A stretch of DNA of 64,000 nucleotides, taken from the NCBI RefSeq assembly GCF_018449475.1, contig NZ_JAHCQH010000025.1, forward strand, positions 17,584 to 81,583, in the 5' to 3' direction. Both the position numbers and the translations under genes were made by a program. This stretch comes from Ancylobacter radicis. GTDB taxonomy: Bacteria; Pseudomonadota; Alphaproteobacteria; Rhizobiales; Xanthobacteraceae. Under the pieces are notes generated by a model that was given only the letters and a program-made list of their open reading frames with translations, made no database searches and was not told the DNA's origin. This document shows positions 8,172-17,349 of the stretch, piece by piece (the stretch's first letter is position 1; every line of letters begins with the position of its first letter).

Positions 8172-9161
8172 ATGGTCGATTCCTCCCGCCCCGAACTGCT
8201 CCAGACCGGCCCGATGATGGCCATGATCGAGGAGCAGCTCGGCGAGCATTTCATCGTTCACCGCCTCGACCGTGATGGGGCCGCCGAGATGCTGGCCGAG
8301 GCCGGCCCGCGCATCCGCGCCGTAGCCACCGGTGTCGGTTCCACCGCCGGCGGCGCCAACCGGGTGACCGAGGCGCTGCTGGCGCGGCTGCCCCAGGTCG
8401 AGATAGTCGCCAATTTCGGTGTCGGCTATGATGCGGTGGATGTTCAGGCAGCGGCGGCGCGCGGCATCGTCGTCACCAACACGCCCGGCGTGCTCGACGA
8501 CGAGGTGGCTGACCTCTCCATTGGCCTGCTGCTGGCCACCGTCCGCCGCATCCCGCAGGCCGACCGTTTCCTGCGGGCCGGCCAGTGGCCGAAGGGGCCG
8601 TTCCCCTTCAGCCCCACGCTGCGCGACCGCACCATCGGCATCGTCGGCATGGGGCGCATCGGCCAGGCCATCGCCCGGCGCCTTGCCGGCTTTGGAAGGC
8701 CGGTCGCCTATCATAGCCGGCGTCCGGTCGAGGGGCTGCCCTACCCGCATTATCCTGCGCTGCTCGACCTCGCCGCCGCCGTAGACGTGCTGATCGTCAT
8801 CGTGCCGGGCGGACCGGAAACCGACCGGATGATCAATGCGCCGGTGCTGGCCGCGCTCGGCCCGACCGGCATTCTGATCAATGTCGCCCGCGGCTCGGTG
8901 GTGGACGAGCCGTCGCTGATCGACGCCCTGCAGAGCGGCACCATCGCCGCCGCCGGGCTCGACGTGTTCGCCGACGAACCAAACGTGCCGGAAGCGCTGA
9001 TCGCCATGGACAATGTCGTGCTGCTGCCGCACGTCGCCTCCGCCACCCATGTGACGCGCAACGCCATGGGCCAGCTCGTGGTGGACAATCTGCTCGCCTG
9101 GCGCGACGGGCGCGAACCGCTGACGCCGGTGCCGGAAACACCACCCTCCGTGCGGGGCTGA
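8172..9161 (+). CDS. D-2-hydroxyacid dehydrogenase (glyoxylate/hydroxypyruvate reductase type)
   Basis: 329 residues. The Rossmann nucleotide loop GMGRIG is at 159-164, and the catalytic triad of the D-isomer dehydrogenases is complete: Arg240 (NVARGS), Glu269 (ADEP) and His287 (LLPHVAS). It should interconvert 2-oxo acids and D-2-hydroxy acids with NAD(P)H, most likely glyoxylate or hydroxypyruvate. GAGGAG precedes the ATG at 8172. Only six bases separate it from the next gene, so the two are probably co-transcribed although their functions appear unrelated. Confidence 0.92.
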   Translation: MVDSSRPELLQTGPMMAMIEEQLGEHFIVHRLDRDGAAEMLAEAGPRIRAVATGVGSTAGGANRVTEALLARLPQVEIVANFGVGYDAVDVQAAAARGIVVTNTPGVLDDEVADLSIGLLLATVRRIPQADRFLRAGQWPKGPFPFSPTLRDRTIGIVGMGRIGQAIARRLAGFGRPVAYHSRRPVEGLPYPHYPALLDLAAAVDVLIVIVPGGPETDRMINAPVLAALGPTGILINVARGSVVDEPSLIDALQSGTIAAAGLDVFADEPNVPEALIAMDNVVLLPHVASATHVTRNAMGQLVVDNLLAWRDGREPLTPVPETPPSVRG

Positions 9162-9167
9162 GCGGCC

Positions 9168-9926
9168 ATGCGGGGTGGATGGCGCCTGTACGCGACGACA
9201 ACCATCACCGGCCTCGCCCTGTGGGCGGGGGTGATCGCCGGCCCGGCGCGCGCGCAGCCGGCCGGCGAGGTCGCGACCGCCCCGGCCGAGCTGGTCGACG
9301 CCTATCACCTCACCAATGCCGATGGCGACCGGGTCTGTCCGATCCGCCTGCTGCCCGGCGCCGCCACGCTTGGTAAGGAAAAGGGGGCACCGGGGAACCC
9401 GCATTTCGCGGTCGAGCTGGACCGGGGCGCCTGCGCGGGCGCGATCCTGTTCGCCGCCGACATCGCCGCCTGGAGTCCGGGACCGGGCAACGCGATCCGG
9501 CTCTACAGCGCGGAGGGCCGGCTGGTGGCCGAATTCACCGAAGGCGCCGGCGCCACCTGGGAGGCGCTGCGCGAAGAGGACGGGGTTTATTTCCTGACCA
9601 ACACCCGCTTGGCCGAACCGGCGCCATCCGCCGAGCCGGCGGATCTCATGGGGGAGTGGGACGTGTCCGACGCGGCGGGCCAGACCGTCTGCCGCCTGCG
9701 CCTCACCGACGCGGCTGTAGCCGGCGGCGCCTTCCGGCTGGTCCCGGAGGCGCGATGCGGCGCGATGCTGGGACGCCCCGCGCCCGACCGCTGGCGCCTT
9801 GAGGGCGGCGACCTGTTGCTGGAGGGGGCCGGCGGCATGCGCCTGCGCTTTGCCATTGGCGAGGACGCGGTCTGGAGCAAGGTACCCGTCGAGGCCCAGC
9901 CGCTCCATCTGATGCGCCTGCCCTGA
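9168..9926 (+). CDS. Secreted protein with two AprI/Inh-type metalloprotease inhibitor domains
   Basis: 252 residues with a signal peptide (cut near residue 29, ARA|Q). The mature part contains two copies of the Inh-like eight-stranded barrel pattern: domain 1 at about 40-145 (Cys57, Cys89, Trp102) and domain 2 at about 158-252 (GEWDVSDAAGQTVC, Cys175, Cys197, Trp209). Each domain has one cysteine pair, consistent with one disulfide. The family (Erwinia Inh, Pseudomonas AprI) protects the periplasm from secreted serralysin proteases, but no protease gene is nearby. The duplication is unusual; most family members have one domain. Call based on motif pattern only. Confidence 0.75.
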   Translation: MRGGWRLYATTTITGLALWAGVIAGPARAQPAGEVATAPAELVDAYHLTNADGDRVCPIRLLPGAATLGKEKGAPGNPHFAVELDRGACAGAILFAADIAAWSPGPGNAIRLYSAEGRLVAEFTEGAGATWEALREEDGVYFLTNTRLAEPAPSAEPADLMGEWDVSDAAGQTVCRLRLTDAAVAGGAFRLVPEARCGAMLGRPAPDRWRLEGGDLLLEGAGGMRLRFAIGEDAVWSKVPVEAQPLHLMRLP

Positions 9927-9959
9927 GGCGCGGGCGCCCCAGGGCAGATGTCGTCGGGG

Positions 9960-10805
9960 CTATTTCGCCGCCAGCGCCATGGCGCTGGCCGCCGCCCGCG
10001 GCACATAGAAGCCGCGCCGGTTTCCCGCCACGAAGTCGGCGGTGAGGCCAAGCACCGTTTCCGCGCCGCCGAGCAGGAGATACCCGTCCTTGGCGGTGAC
10101 ACCGGCAATGCGCGCCAGAATGTCCGACTTGGTGGCCGAGTCGAAATAGATCAGCACGTTCCGGCAGAACACGATGTCGAACGTGCCGAGATGGCTGAAA
10201 GGCTGGAGCAGGTTGAGCCGGGAGAAGCGCACCATGGAGCGGATTTCCGGGGCGATGCGCCACTGGTCACCCACCTGCGTGAAGTAGCGCAGCAGGTAAT
10301 GCACCGGCAGGCCGCGCTGCACCTCGAACTGGTTGTAGAGCCCCTCCTCGCAGCGGGCGAGCACATCCGACGACAGGTCGGTGCCGATGATCTCGACCCG
10401 GCGACCGCCCAGCAGCCTTTCGTTCTCCTTCAGCAGCATGGCGATGGAGTAGGGCTCCTGCCCGGTCGAGGCCGCGGCGCACCAGATGCGCAGCGTGTGC
10501 ATCGGCGCGCGCTTCTGCAGCAGTTCCGGCAGAATATGCGTGGAGAGCAGATCGAACGGGTTCTTGTCGCGGAAGAACAGCGACTCGTTGGTCGTCATCG
10601 CCTCGACCACCGCATCGGCGAGGCCGGCCGGCGCGGGGCCGTCCCGCAGCAGCGCGACCAGCCGGGACATGTCCGGCACCTTCATCTTTTGCAGCACCGG
10701 TTCCAGGCGGCTCTCGAGCAGATACTGCTTCTCGTCGCCCAGGATCAGGCCCGACCGGGATTTCAGGAACCGGCGCAGGAAATCATATTCCGAGTGAGCA
10801 ATCAT
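9960..10805 (-). CDS. cheR: Chemotaxis protein-glutamate methyltransferase CheR
   Basis: 281 residues. N-terminal all-helical CheR domain (FLRRFLKSRSGL...LESRL), then the SAM-binding domain with IWCAAASTGQEPYSIAM at about 118-134 and the FCRNVLIYFD motif near 216-225. It methylates glutamates of chemoreceptors with S-adenosylmethionine, in the cytosol. The start codon overlaps the cheB stop (ATGA), and it is the last gene of the long minus-strand flagellar/chemotaxis series. It lacks the receptor-tethering or TPR extensions of some CheRs. Confidence 0.96.
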   Translation of the reverse strand: MIAHSEYDFLRRFLKSRSGLILGDEKQYLLESRLEPVLQKMKVPDMSRLVALLRDGPAPAGLADAVVEAMTTNESLFFRDKNPFDLLSTHILPELLQKRAPMHTLRIWCAAASTGQEPYSIAMLLKENERLLGGRRVEIIGTDLSSDVLARCEEGLYNQFEVQRGLPVHYLLRYFTQVGDQWRIAPEIRSMVRFSRLNLLQPFSHLGTFDIVFCRNVLIYFDSATKSDILARIAGVTAKDGYLLLGGAETVLGLTADFVAGNRRGFYVPRAAASAMALAAK

Positions 10806-12007
10806 TCCCGCCCCCCAACAATAAGCCGCGTGACCTTGCGACCGAGGTCGCCGATGGGGAGGATGCCGGCGCAGGCGCCGATGGCGGCGGTGGCTCCGGG
10901 CATGCCCCAGACCACGCTGCTCTCCTCGTCCTGCGCGATCACGCTGCCGCCCGCTTCCGCGATGCGCAGCGCGCCCTTGGCGCCATCCGAACCCATGCCG
11001 GTGAGAACCAGAGCCAGCGTCGCGGCTCCATAGACGGACGCGACCGCCTGGAACATCGGATCGACCGCCGGCTTGCAGAAATTCACCGCCGGGCCGTCGA
11101 ACAGCCGGATCTTCGGTGTGCCACCCTCGCGCACCACATCCATGTGGATGCCGCCGGGGGCGACATAGATGCGACCGGCGACGATATCCTCGCCATCCTT
11201 GGCCTCGGCGCAGGGACGCCCCGACGCGCGGGCGACATGCTCCGCGAGGATCGCGGTGAAGGTCGGCGGCATGTGCTGGACGATCAGCACCGGCAAATGG
11301 CCGATCGACGGGCCGATATCGGTGAACACCTTGGTCAGCGCCTGCGGCCCGCCGGTCGAGCTACCGATGGCGAGCACGCCAACCGGCATCATCGAATAGC
11401 TGCGCAGCTTCTGCGGCAGCTTGCTGGCCGATGCGGACGGCGCGGCGGCAACGGCCGGCGCGCTGGGCGCGGAAGCCGGCGCGGAAACCGGGGCAGGAGC
11501 CGCCGGGGCCGAGGCCGGTGCCAGGCCCACCGGCGGACGCGGCAGGTGACGGCGGCGGCTGCGCTGGCCGAGGCCGCGCGCCTTCGCCATCAGTTCGGCG
11601 CGGAACTCTTCCGCCGCCGTCACGCCGCGGGTGGCGTCCGGCTTGGGAATGTAGTCGGCCGCACCGAGCGTGAGGGCGCGCAGGCTGACCTCGGCGCCAC
11701 GCCGCGTCAGCGAGGACGCGACGAGCACGGCGGTGCCGGGCTTGCGCTCCAGCAGCAGCGGCAGGGCGGTGAGACCGTCCATGTCGGGCATTTCGAGATC
11801 GAGGATGATCACGTCGGGCTGAGCGCGTTGCACGTCATCGGCCGCGCGGCGGCCATTGGCATGGGACGCGACGACGTGGAATTCGCCGGTCTCGCCGAAC
11901 CAGTTCGACAGCACGCCGCGCATGAACACGGAATCGTCGACGATCATCACCTTGATGGGAGGCGCCTGAGAAGAGGCGGCAGTGCTGGAGGCTGGCGTCA
12001 TGGTCAT
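10802..12007 (-). CDS. cheB: Chemotaxis response regulator / methylesterase CheB
   Basis: 401 residues. Receiver domain at about 18-135 (Asp24/Asp25, phospho-acceptor Asp70, Lys122), an Ala/Pro/Ser-rich linker at about 160-200, then the methylesterase domain with the Ser217 (GSSTGG), His245 (VQHMPP) and Asp341 (GMGSDGA) triad. It removes methyl groups from, or deamidates, chemoreceptors, opposing CheR. The reading frame stays open upstream, but the true start is ATG 12007, which overlaps the cheY stop as ATGA. The unusually long low-complexity linker may alter how phosphorylation opens the active site (inference). Confidence 0.96.
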   Translation of the reverse strand: MTMTPASSTAASSQAPPIKVMIVDDSVFMRGVLSNWFGETGEFHVVASHANGRRAADDVQRAQPDVIILDLEMPDMDGLTALPLLLERKPGTAVLVASSLTRRGAEVSLRALTLGAADYIPKPDATRGVTAAEEFRAELMAKARGLGQRSRRRHLPRPPVGLAPASAPAAPAPVSAPASAPSAPAVAAAPSASASKLPQKLRSYSMMPVGVLAIGSSTGGPQALTKVFTDIGPSIGHLPVLIVQHMPPTFTAILAEHVARASGRPCAEAKDGEDIVAGRIYVAPGGIHMDVVREGGTPKIRLFDGPAVNFCKPAVDPMFQAVASVYGAATLALVLTGMGSDGAKGALRIAEAGGSVIAQDEESSVVWGMPGATAAIGACAGILPIGDLGRKVTRLIVGGRE

Positions 12008-12384
12008 GTCTCGCTCTTCTCCAGCAAGCCCACTTCTTCGAGCTTTTCGCGCAGGATGTCTTCGTCGAAGGGTTTCATGATGTATTCGTCCGCGCCGCTC
12101 GACAGAGCGCGGGCGATGTGGCCCATGTCGTTCATGCTGGTGCAGAACACCACCTTCGGAGCGGTGCCGTCGGTCTGCCCGCGCAGCTTCTCGAGAAATT
12201 CGAGACCGGTGACCTGCGGCATGTTCCAATCGAGCAGGATGCCGTCCGGCATGGAGCGGCTGCAGCGTTCAAGCGCCCGCTGCCCGTCCTCAGCCTCGTC
12301 GACATCGAAAGCCCAGCTCTCGAGCATCCGGCGGGCAATCTTCCGCACGAGGGCGGAATCGTCCACGACAAGAAAAGTCTTCAT
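12004..12384 (-). CDS. cheY: Chemotaxis response regulator CheY (cluster copy 1)
   Basis: 126 residues, a single receiver domain with all switch residues: Asp8/Asp9, acceptor Asp52 (LLDWNMP), Thr82 (FCTS) and Lys104 (MKPF). Phosphorylated by CheA, it would signal to the motor or act as a phosphate sink beside the second CheY at 52957. I start at 12384 because GGGGAA sits about 7 bases upstream and the protein then begins MKTFLVVDDS like its relatives; an ATG at 12408 overlapping the cheW stop would add 8 residues. Confidence 0.93.
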   Translation of the reverse strand: MKTFLVVDDSALVRKIARRMLESWAFDVDEAEDGQRALERCSRSMPDGILLDWNMPQVTGLEFLEKLRGQTDGTAPKVVFCTSMNDMGHIARALSSGADEYIMKPFDEDILREKLEEVGLLEKSET

Positions 12385-12407
12385 GGCGGCGTTCCCCGAC
12401 GGCTCCA

Positions 12408-12884
12408 TCACGCGGCCACGCGCGCGCTGCTGCCGACGGTGGCCAGCACCCGTTCGACATCGAGCAGGACCAGCAACTCGCCCTCCAGGCGATGCACGCC
12501 CTCGGAGAACTGGATCCAGTCCTCCTCGAGATTGGGCGGGTTGCTCTCATGCGTGCTGTCATCGAGCAGGAGCACGTCGCCGACGCCATCGATCAGCAGG
12601 GCGAAGGCCTCGCCGGTGCGTTCGATGCCGACGGCCATCCGCGCGACGCTGCTGTCGGACAGGCCGAGCAGGCGGCGCATGTCGATCATCGTGACGATGC
12701 GCCCGCGCAGGTTCAGCACCCCATCGATCTCGCGCGGGGCGAGCGGCACGGGTGTGATGCAGTCCGGCACGAAGACTTCGTTGACCGATGAGATCGGCAC
12801 CCCGAAAAGCTGGCCGCCGATACGGATTGTGACAAACTGGCGGGCGTCGGTGAGCCCTTCCACGCTAGCGGTCGCGTTGCTCAT
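12408..12884 (-). CDS. cheW: Chemotaxis coupling protein CheW
   Basis: 158 residues, a single CheW-like SH3-type domain: FVTIRIGGQLFGVPISSVNEVF at the start, then the conserved GVLNLRGRIVTMIDMRRLLGL segment. It links the receptor tips to CheA. The C-terminal part (about 100-145) has a longer insert than E. coli CheW (residues HESNPPNLEEDWIQFSEGV), seen also in other alphaproteobacterial CheWs. It overlaps cheA by four bases (ATGA at 12881-12884), so translation is coupled. Confidence 0.95.
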   Translation of the reverse strand: MSNATASVEGLTDARQFVTIRIGGQLFGVPISSVNEVFVPDCITPVPLAPREIDGVLNLRGRIVTMIDMRRLLGLSDSSVARMAVGIERTGEAFALLIDGVGDVLLLDDSTHESNPPNLEEDWIQFSEGVHRLEGELLVLLDVERVLATVGSSARVAA

Positions 12885-15586
12885 GCCGCCTTCTCCTCAT
12901 CTTCGTGAACCGCGAATTCGCGCAGCGCGGCGATCAGGCCCGTGCGATCGAACTTGGCGACGTAATCGGTGAACCCGGCGACACGGCCGCGTTCGATGGA
13001 TTCCGGATTGCGCCCGGCCGCCATGGCGATGATCGGGAGGCTTTCCATGTGCAGTTCGCCGCGCACGCGCTCGGCGAAGCAGAAGCCGTCGACGCCGGGC
13101 ATGTCGACCTCGCTGACCACCGCGTCGAAGCGGAGATCGCCCGACAGCTTCTCCAGCGCCTCATTGGCCGAGGCGCAGGCCGTCACCGAGTAACCATTGC
13201 CCTTGAGCACCGGCTCGAGCATCGCGCGGTGGAAGGCATTGCCATCCACCAGCAGAAGGCGCCCGGCCCGCTCATTGGCGGCGCGGGTGAGCGGAATGTC
13301 GAAGGACTCGCCAAAGGCCTCCTGCATGAAGTAGGCGACGTCGAGAACCTCGGTGGCGATGTCGTTGATGATCGCCCCGCCCATCACCTCAGGCGCCGCG
13401 GAGGACAGCTTGAGGTCGAACTCGGTCTCGACGATATCGACGATCTCGTCGACCACCAGGCCCATGGTCCGCTGGCCTTCCGAGAAGATGAGCAGCGGCT
13501 GCTTGCCGGTCGTCTTCCGCTCCACCTGGTCATTGGCATAGACGATCGGGATCAGCGTGCCGCGATACTGCGCCACGCTGCGGTCGGAGACGATCTCGAC
13601 CTGCGAGGCTTCGAGTTCTTCAAGCCGCGTGACGAGAGCCAGCGGCACCGCCTTCATGCCCTGCGGGCCGGCGCGGCACAGCAGCAGCGAGGTCGCGTCG
13701 GAATCCGCCTCGGACGCCGCCTTCTGCTGGTCGGCCACCGCGTCCGCCGCCTTGTCGGCGCGGTTGGCGGCAAGATCGGCAAGACCGTTCGGATCGATGA
13801 TCATGATCACGCGCCCGTCACCCAGAATGGTGCTGCCGGAGACTAGCGACACGCTGCGCAGAACCGTCGACAACGGCTTCACGACGATTTCCTCGGTGTG
13901 CAGCACGCTGTCCACGACCACGCCGAAGCGGTGGCTGCCGACCTGCATCACGACGATCAGCTCGCCTTCGGGCCGCTCGCCCCAGTGGCACGACAGGTTC
14001 ATCACCGTGCCGAGATCGACGATCGGCAGCAGCCGGTCGCGCAGGCGCAGCACATGGGCGTGCTTGATGAAGCTGAGCGAATGCTCGCTGTCGGCGCGCA
14101 CCCGCACCAGCTCGACCACGGAGGTCTGCGGCAGGGCGAAGCGTTCGCCGGTGCTTTCCACGATCAGCGCCGGCACGATGGCCAGGGTGAGCGGGATCTT
14201 GATGATGAAGGTGGTGCCCTCGCCGCGCTTGGAGCGCACGTCGATGGTGCCACCGATGGATTCGATGTTGCAGCGCACGACATCCATGCCGACGCCACGG
14301 CCGGACACGCTGGTCACCGCCGCCGCCGTCGAGAAGCCGGCGTGGAAGATGTAGCGGAAGGCCTGCGCATCGGTCATGCGGGCCGCATCGGCCTCCGAGC
14401 ACAGGCCGTTTTCCACGGCCTTCACCTTGATCCGCTCGACATCGAGGCCACGGCCGTCATCGGAGATTTCAAGGATGACGTGGCCACCCTCGTGATAGGC
14501 GGAGAGGCGGATCGTGCCCTTGTCCGGCTTGCCGGCAGCGCGGCGCGCGGCAGGCATTTCCAGACCATGATCGGCCGAGTTGCGGACCATGTGGGTGAGC
14601 GGATCCTTGATCTGGTCAAGCACCTGCCGGTCGAGGTCGGTCTCGGCACCGTGCTGTTCCAGCTCGATCTGCTTGCCCAGATCCTGGGCCAGATCGCGCA
14701 CGATGCGCGGCAGCTTTTGCCAGGCATTGCCGATCGGCTGCATGCGGGTGCGCATCACCGCTTCCTGCAATTCGCCGGTCACGGTTGAGAGGCGCTGCAG
14801 CGGGCTCTTGTACTCGCTGTCCTCATTGCGCCGGCTGATTTCCATCAGCTGGTTGCGGGTGAGGACCAGCTCGGACACCATGGTCATCAGGTGTTCGAGC
14901 ACGGAGACGTTGACGCGGATCGTCTGGTTCGCGACCGACGTGCTGTCGTTGCCGGTCGAGGCCGGCGGCGCGTCGGCCGTCGCCTTGGCGGCAGGCGCGG
15001 CGGCGGGGGCGGCCACGGCAGCCGCCACCGGCGCAGCGACGGGAGCGGCGGCCGGCTTCGCGGCCGGAGCTTTGACCTCGACCGCCGTCTCACGGAACAT
15101 GCGCTCAAGCTCGTCGAGCGGAACCTCGCCCGGCAGCGTCTCGCGCTCCTGCACGATCAGCGGCTTGTCGGCCACGGGCGGCGGCGGCGGGGCGTCCGCC
15201 ACCACGTCGGTGCGGGCCACCTCGGCCTCGAGTTCGGAAATCAGGTCCTCATCCGAGCCGGCCGGCTCGATGCCGTCCGCGTGCTCGATCTCGGTCAGGA
15301 TCGCCTTGATGCGGTCGACCGTGCGCAGGATCAGCCCAACGGCGCCGGTCGTGACCGGCCGGCCATTGCGGAACTCGTCCATCAGCGTTTCCGCCGCATG
15401 AGCGAGGCCGGCAAGGCGCACCAGGCCGATGAAGCCGCAGGTTCCCTTGATGGTGTGAACCAGACGGAAGATGTTGTTGAGGATATCCCGGTTGTTGGGA
15501 TCGGTCTCGAACTTCACAAGCTCGACGTCGGCGACGTCAAGGCTTTCGGAAGTTTCCGTCAGGAATTCGCGGAGAAGATCGTCCAT
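12881..15586 (-). CDS. cheA: Hybrid chemotaxis histidine kinase CheA with C-terminal receiver-like domain
   Basis: 901 residues, longer than the usual 650-700. Order: HPt domain with phosphorylated His44 (VHTIKG); Ala/Pro-rich linker at about 165-215; dimerisation helices; kinase ATPase with N-box NSADHGLE, DDGRGLD and GRGVGMDVV; two CheW-like regions; and a receiver-like domain at about 774-895. In that receiver the acidic pair is Asp781-Gly782, the acceptor position reads SEVDMP so Glu826 replaces Asp, and Lys878 is followed by Phe rather than Pro. The receiver is therefore probably not phosphorylated and may be locked in one state. The kinase core is intact. First of the five che genes after mcp. 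Confidence 0.95.
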   Translation of the reverse strand: MDDLLREFLTETSESLDVADVELVKFETDPNNRDILNNIFRLVHTIKGTCGFIGLVRLAGLAHAAETLMDEFRNGRPVTTGAVGLILRTVDRIKAILTEIEHADGIEPAGSDEDLISELEAEVARTDVVADAPPPPPVADKPLIVQERETLPGEVPLDELERMFRETAVEVKAPAAKPAAAPVAAPVAAAVAAPAAAPAAKATADAPPASTGNDSTSVANQTIRVNVSVLEHLMTMVSELVLTRNQLMEISRRNEDSEYKSPLQRLSTVTGELQEAVMRTRMQPIGNAWQKLPRIVRDLAQDLGKQIELEQHGAETDLDRQVLDQIKDPLTHMVRNSADHGLEMPAARRAAGKPDKGTIRLSAYHEGGHVILEISDDGRGLDVERIKVKAVENGLCSEADAARMTDAQAFRYIFHAGFSTAAAVTSVSGRGVGMDVVRCNIESIGGTIDVRSKRGEGTTFIIKIPLTLAIVPALIVESTGERFALPQTSVVELVRVRADSEHSLSFIKHAHVLRLRDRLLPIVDLGTVMNLSCHWGERPEGELIVVMQVGSHRFGVVVDSVLHTEEIVVKPLSTVLRSVSLVSGSTILGDGRVIMIIDPNGLADLAANRADKAADAVADQQKAASEADSDATSLLLCRAGPQGMKAVPLALVTRLEELEASQVEIVSDRSVAQYRGTLIPIVYANDQVERKTTGKQPLLIFSEGQRTMGLVVDEIVDIVETEFDLKLSSAAPEVMGGAIINDIATEVLDVAYFMQEAFGESFDIPLTRAANERAGRLLLVDGNAFHRAMLEPVLKGNGYSVTACASANEALEKLSGDLRFDAVVSEVDMPGVDGFCFAERVRGELHMESLPIIAMAAGRNPESIERGRVAGFTDYVAKFDRTGLIAALREFAVHEDEEKAA

Positions 15587-15622
15587 GGCTCAAACTCGAA
15601 TGTGGCAATGGGGCGGCGGGGA

Positions 15623-15646
15623 CCGCCGGCGAAGAGACGCCGGCGG
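15623..15646 (-). other. GC-rich hairpin between mcp and cheA
   Basis: Perfect 9-bp inverted repeat (15623-15631 with 15638-15646, 6-base loop) just after the mcp stop codon and 37 bases before the cheA start. It has no T-run, so it is not a classical terminator; it could stabilise the upstream mRNA end or lower downstream expression. Function is inference. Confidence 0.4.
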
Positions 15647-15653
15647 CGATTGA

Positions 15654-17327
15654 TCAGGCCGCGCGGACACGCTGGATGAAGGTGTCGACCTGGGTACGCA
15701 GGCGGCCAGCCTGCGCGGACAGATCCGCCGCGGAACGGACGATCTCGTTGGAGACACGGCCGGTATCGGCAGCAGCAGAACTCACCGTGGTGATGCTGGA
15801 AGAGACTTCCTGAGTCCCCTGCGCCGCTTGGTGCACGTTCTGGGCGATCTCGCCTGTCGCGGCACCCTGCTCGTCGATGGACGTGGCGATGGCGCCGGAG
15901 ATCTCGTCGATGCGCCGGATCGTGCCGGAGATACCCTCGATCGCCTTGACGACGTCGTTGGTCGCGCCCTGCACGGCGGCGATCTGCGAGGAGATTTCGT
16001 CGGTGGCCTTAGAGGTCTGCTCGGCGAGCGTCTTCACTTCCATGGCGACCACCGCGAAGCCGCGGCCCGCCTCGCCCGCCCGCGCCGCCTCGATGGTGGC
16101 GTTGAGGGCGAGAAGGTTGGTCTGCGAGGCGATGTCGGTGATGAGGTTGACCACCTGGCCGATGCGCTGGGCGCTGGCGGCGAGGCCGCGCACCACTTCG
16201 GCGGTACCGGTCGCCTGGTCGGTCGCCTCGCCGGCGATCTTGGCGGCGGTAGAGACCTGATGGCCGATCTCACGGACCGACGCGGCCAGTTCCTCGGCCG
16301 CCGAGGCGGCGATCTGCACATTGCTGGTGGCCTGTTCGGCCGCCGCGGCAACGACGGTGGACTGGCGGCTGGTCTCGTCCGCCGAAGTGCTCATGCTCGC
16401 CGCCGACTGCTCAAGCTGGCTGACGGCCGCGGCCACCGAGCGCACGACGCCCGAAACCTCGCTGTCGAACTGCTCGGCGAGCTCGCGCATCGCGGCGCGC
16501 TTCTCGACCTCGGCCCGCTCCGCCGAGGCGGCCTGTTCCGAGCGCAGGGCCTCGGCTTCGCGGATGGTGCCGAGAAGATCGGCGGTGGAGCGCCACAGGT
16601 CGCCGATCTCGTCGGTGCCGGGATTGGCTTCCACATCGACATCGAGCTTGCCGCCCGCAACCGACTTCAGCGTCTCGCTGACGCGGCGCACTGGGCGGCT
16701 GAGGGTGAACACGCCGATGAACAGCGCCGCGCCGATGCCGATCACGAGGCCGAGGGCGGTCGTCACGATGATCATCTGGGCCGCCCAGACGCCCATGTCG
16801 GCCGCTTCCTGGCGGAGCGGTTCGAGATGCGAACGGACCTGTTCCACATGGGTGTTGAGCGAGGCCTGCAGCGCCTTGCGGTTGGCGCGGTTCGCCTCGT
16901 TGTTGCCCTGCTCGTTGGCGGCCTTCGGCCCGTCCTCGACGGCGAGGCGGGCGGTTTCCTTGCGGAAGGCGAAGAACTTGTCGAGATCGGCGGCAACCTC
17001 GGTGAGGCCGAGATCGTCCGCGTCGGAGGTGACGGCCTTGGCCTGCTTCACGGTCGCGCCGAGCTGGTCCAGCGTCTTCATCATGCCAGCCGCGAAGGGC
17101 TTGGCCTTCTCCACGCTGTCCGCCATGTAGGTGCCGCGCGCGTCCATGACCACGGCGCTGATGAGGCCGTTCATGCGCTCGGCCAGAAAGGCCCGCTGGG
17201 AGTAGCGGTCCAGCTCGTTGGCGAGCCTGTCCTCGGCGTTCAGGGCGTAGAGAGCGAGCCCACCGACGGCGAGCGTCGACAAGCCAAGCACCGCGACGAT
17301 CGCGTATATTTTGCCGGTGATCTTCAT
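15654..17327 (-). CDS. Methyl-accepting chemotaxis protein
   Basis: 557 residues. Transmembrane helix 1 at about 8-28, a helical periplasmic sensor of the four-helix/HBM kind (about 30-180), transmembrane helix 2 around 185-208, HAMP domain, then the signalling coiled coil with the highly conserved hairpin tip ([20 protein letters not shown]... at about 393-415). It has no C-terminal CheR-binding pentapeptide. It detects a periplasmic ligand and controls CheA. It is the only receptor in the window and is placed directly upstream of cheA, so it may be the receptor of this array, or one that detects a motility-linked signal. Confidence 0.95.
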   Translation of the reverse strand: MKITGKIYAIVAVLGLSTLAVGGLALYALNAEDRLANELDRYSQRAFLAERMNGLISAVVMDARGTYMADSVEKAKPFAAGMMKTLDQLGATVKQAKAVTSDADDLGLTEVAADLDKFFAFRKETARLAVEDGPKAANEQGNNEANRANRKALQASLNTHVEQVRSHLEPLRQEAADMGVWAAQMIIVTTALGLVIGIGAALFIGVFTLSRPVRRVSETLKSVAGGKLDVDVEANPGTDEIGDLWRSTADLLGTIREAEALRSEQAASAERAEVEKRAAMRELAEQFDSEVSGVVRSVAAAVSQLEQSAASMSTSADETSRQSTVVAAAAEQATSNVQIAASAAEELAASVREIGHQVSTAAKIAGEATDQATGTAEVVRGLAASAQRIGQVVNLITDIASQTNLLALNATIEAARAGEAGRGFAVVAMEVKTLAEQTSKATDEISSQIAAVQGATNDVVKAIEGISGTIRRIDEISGAIATSIDEQGAATGEIAQNVHQAAQGTQEVSSSITTVSSAAADTGRVSNEIVRSAADLSAQAGRLRTQVDTFIQRVRAA

Positions 17328-17349
17328 CTGGCGGATTCCACTATTATCA

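Noticed and set aside
6849..9908. Very long minus-strand open frame (over 1000 codons) opposite the oxidoreductase, MarR, dehydrogenase and inhibitor genes
   Set aside because: It covers five well-supported genes on the other strand, its product is Arg/Gly/His-rich without family motifs, and such frames are expected in GC-rich DNA.
12008..12229. N-terminal extension of CheB by 74 residues
   Set aside because: It lies within cheY in another frame, is Arg/His-rich, and the ATGA overlap plus normal receiver start support ATG 12007.
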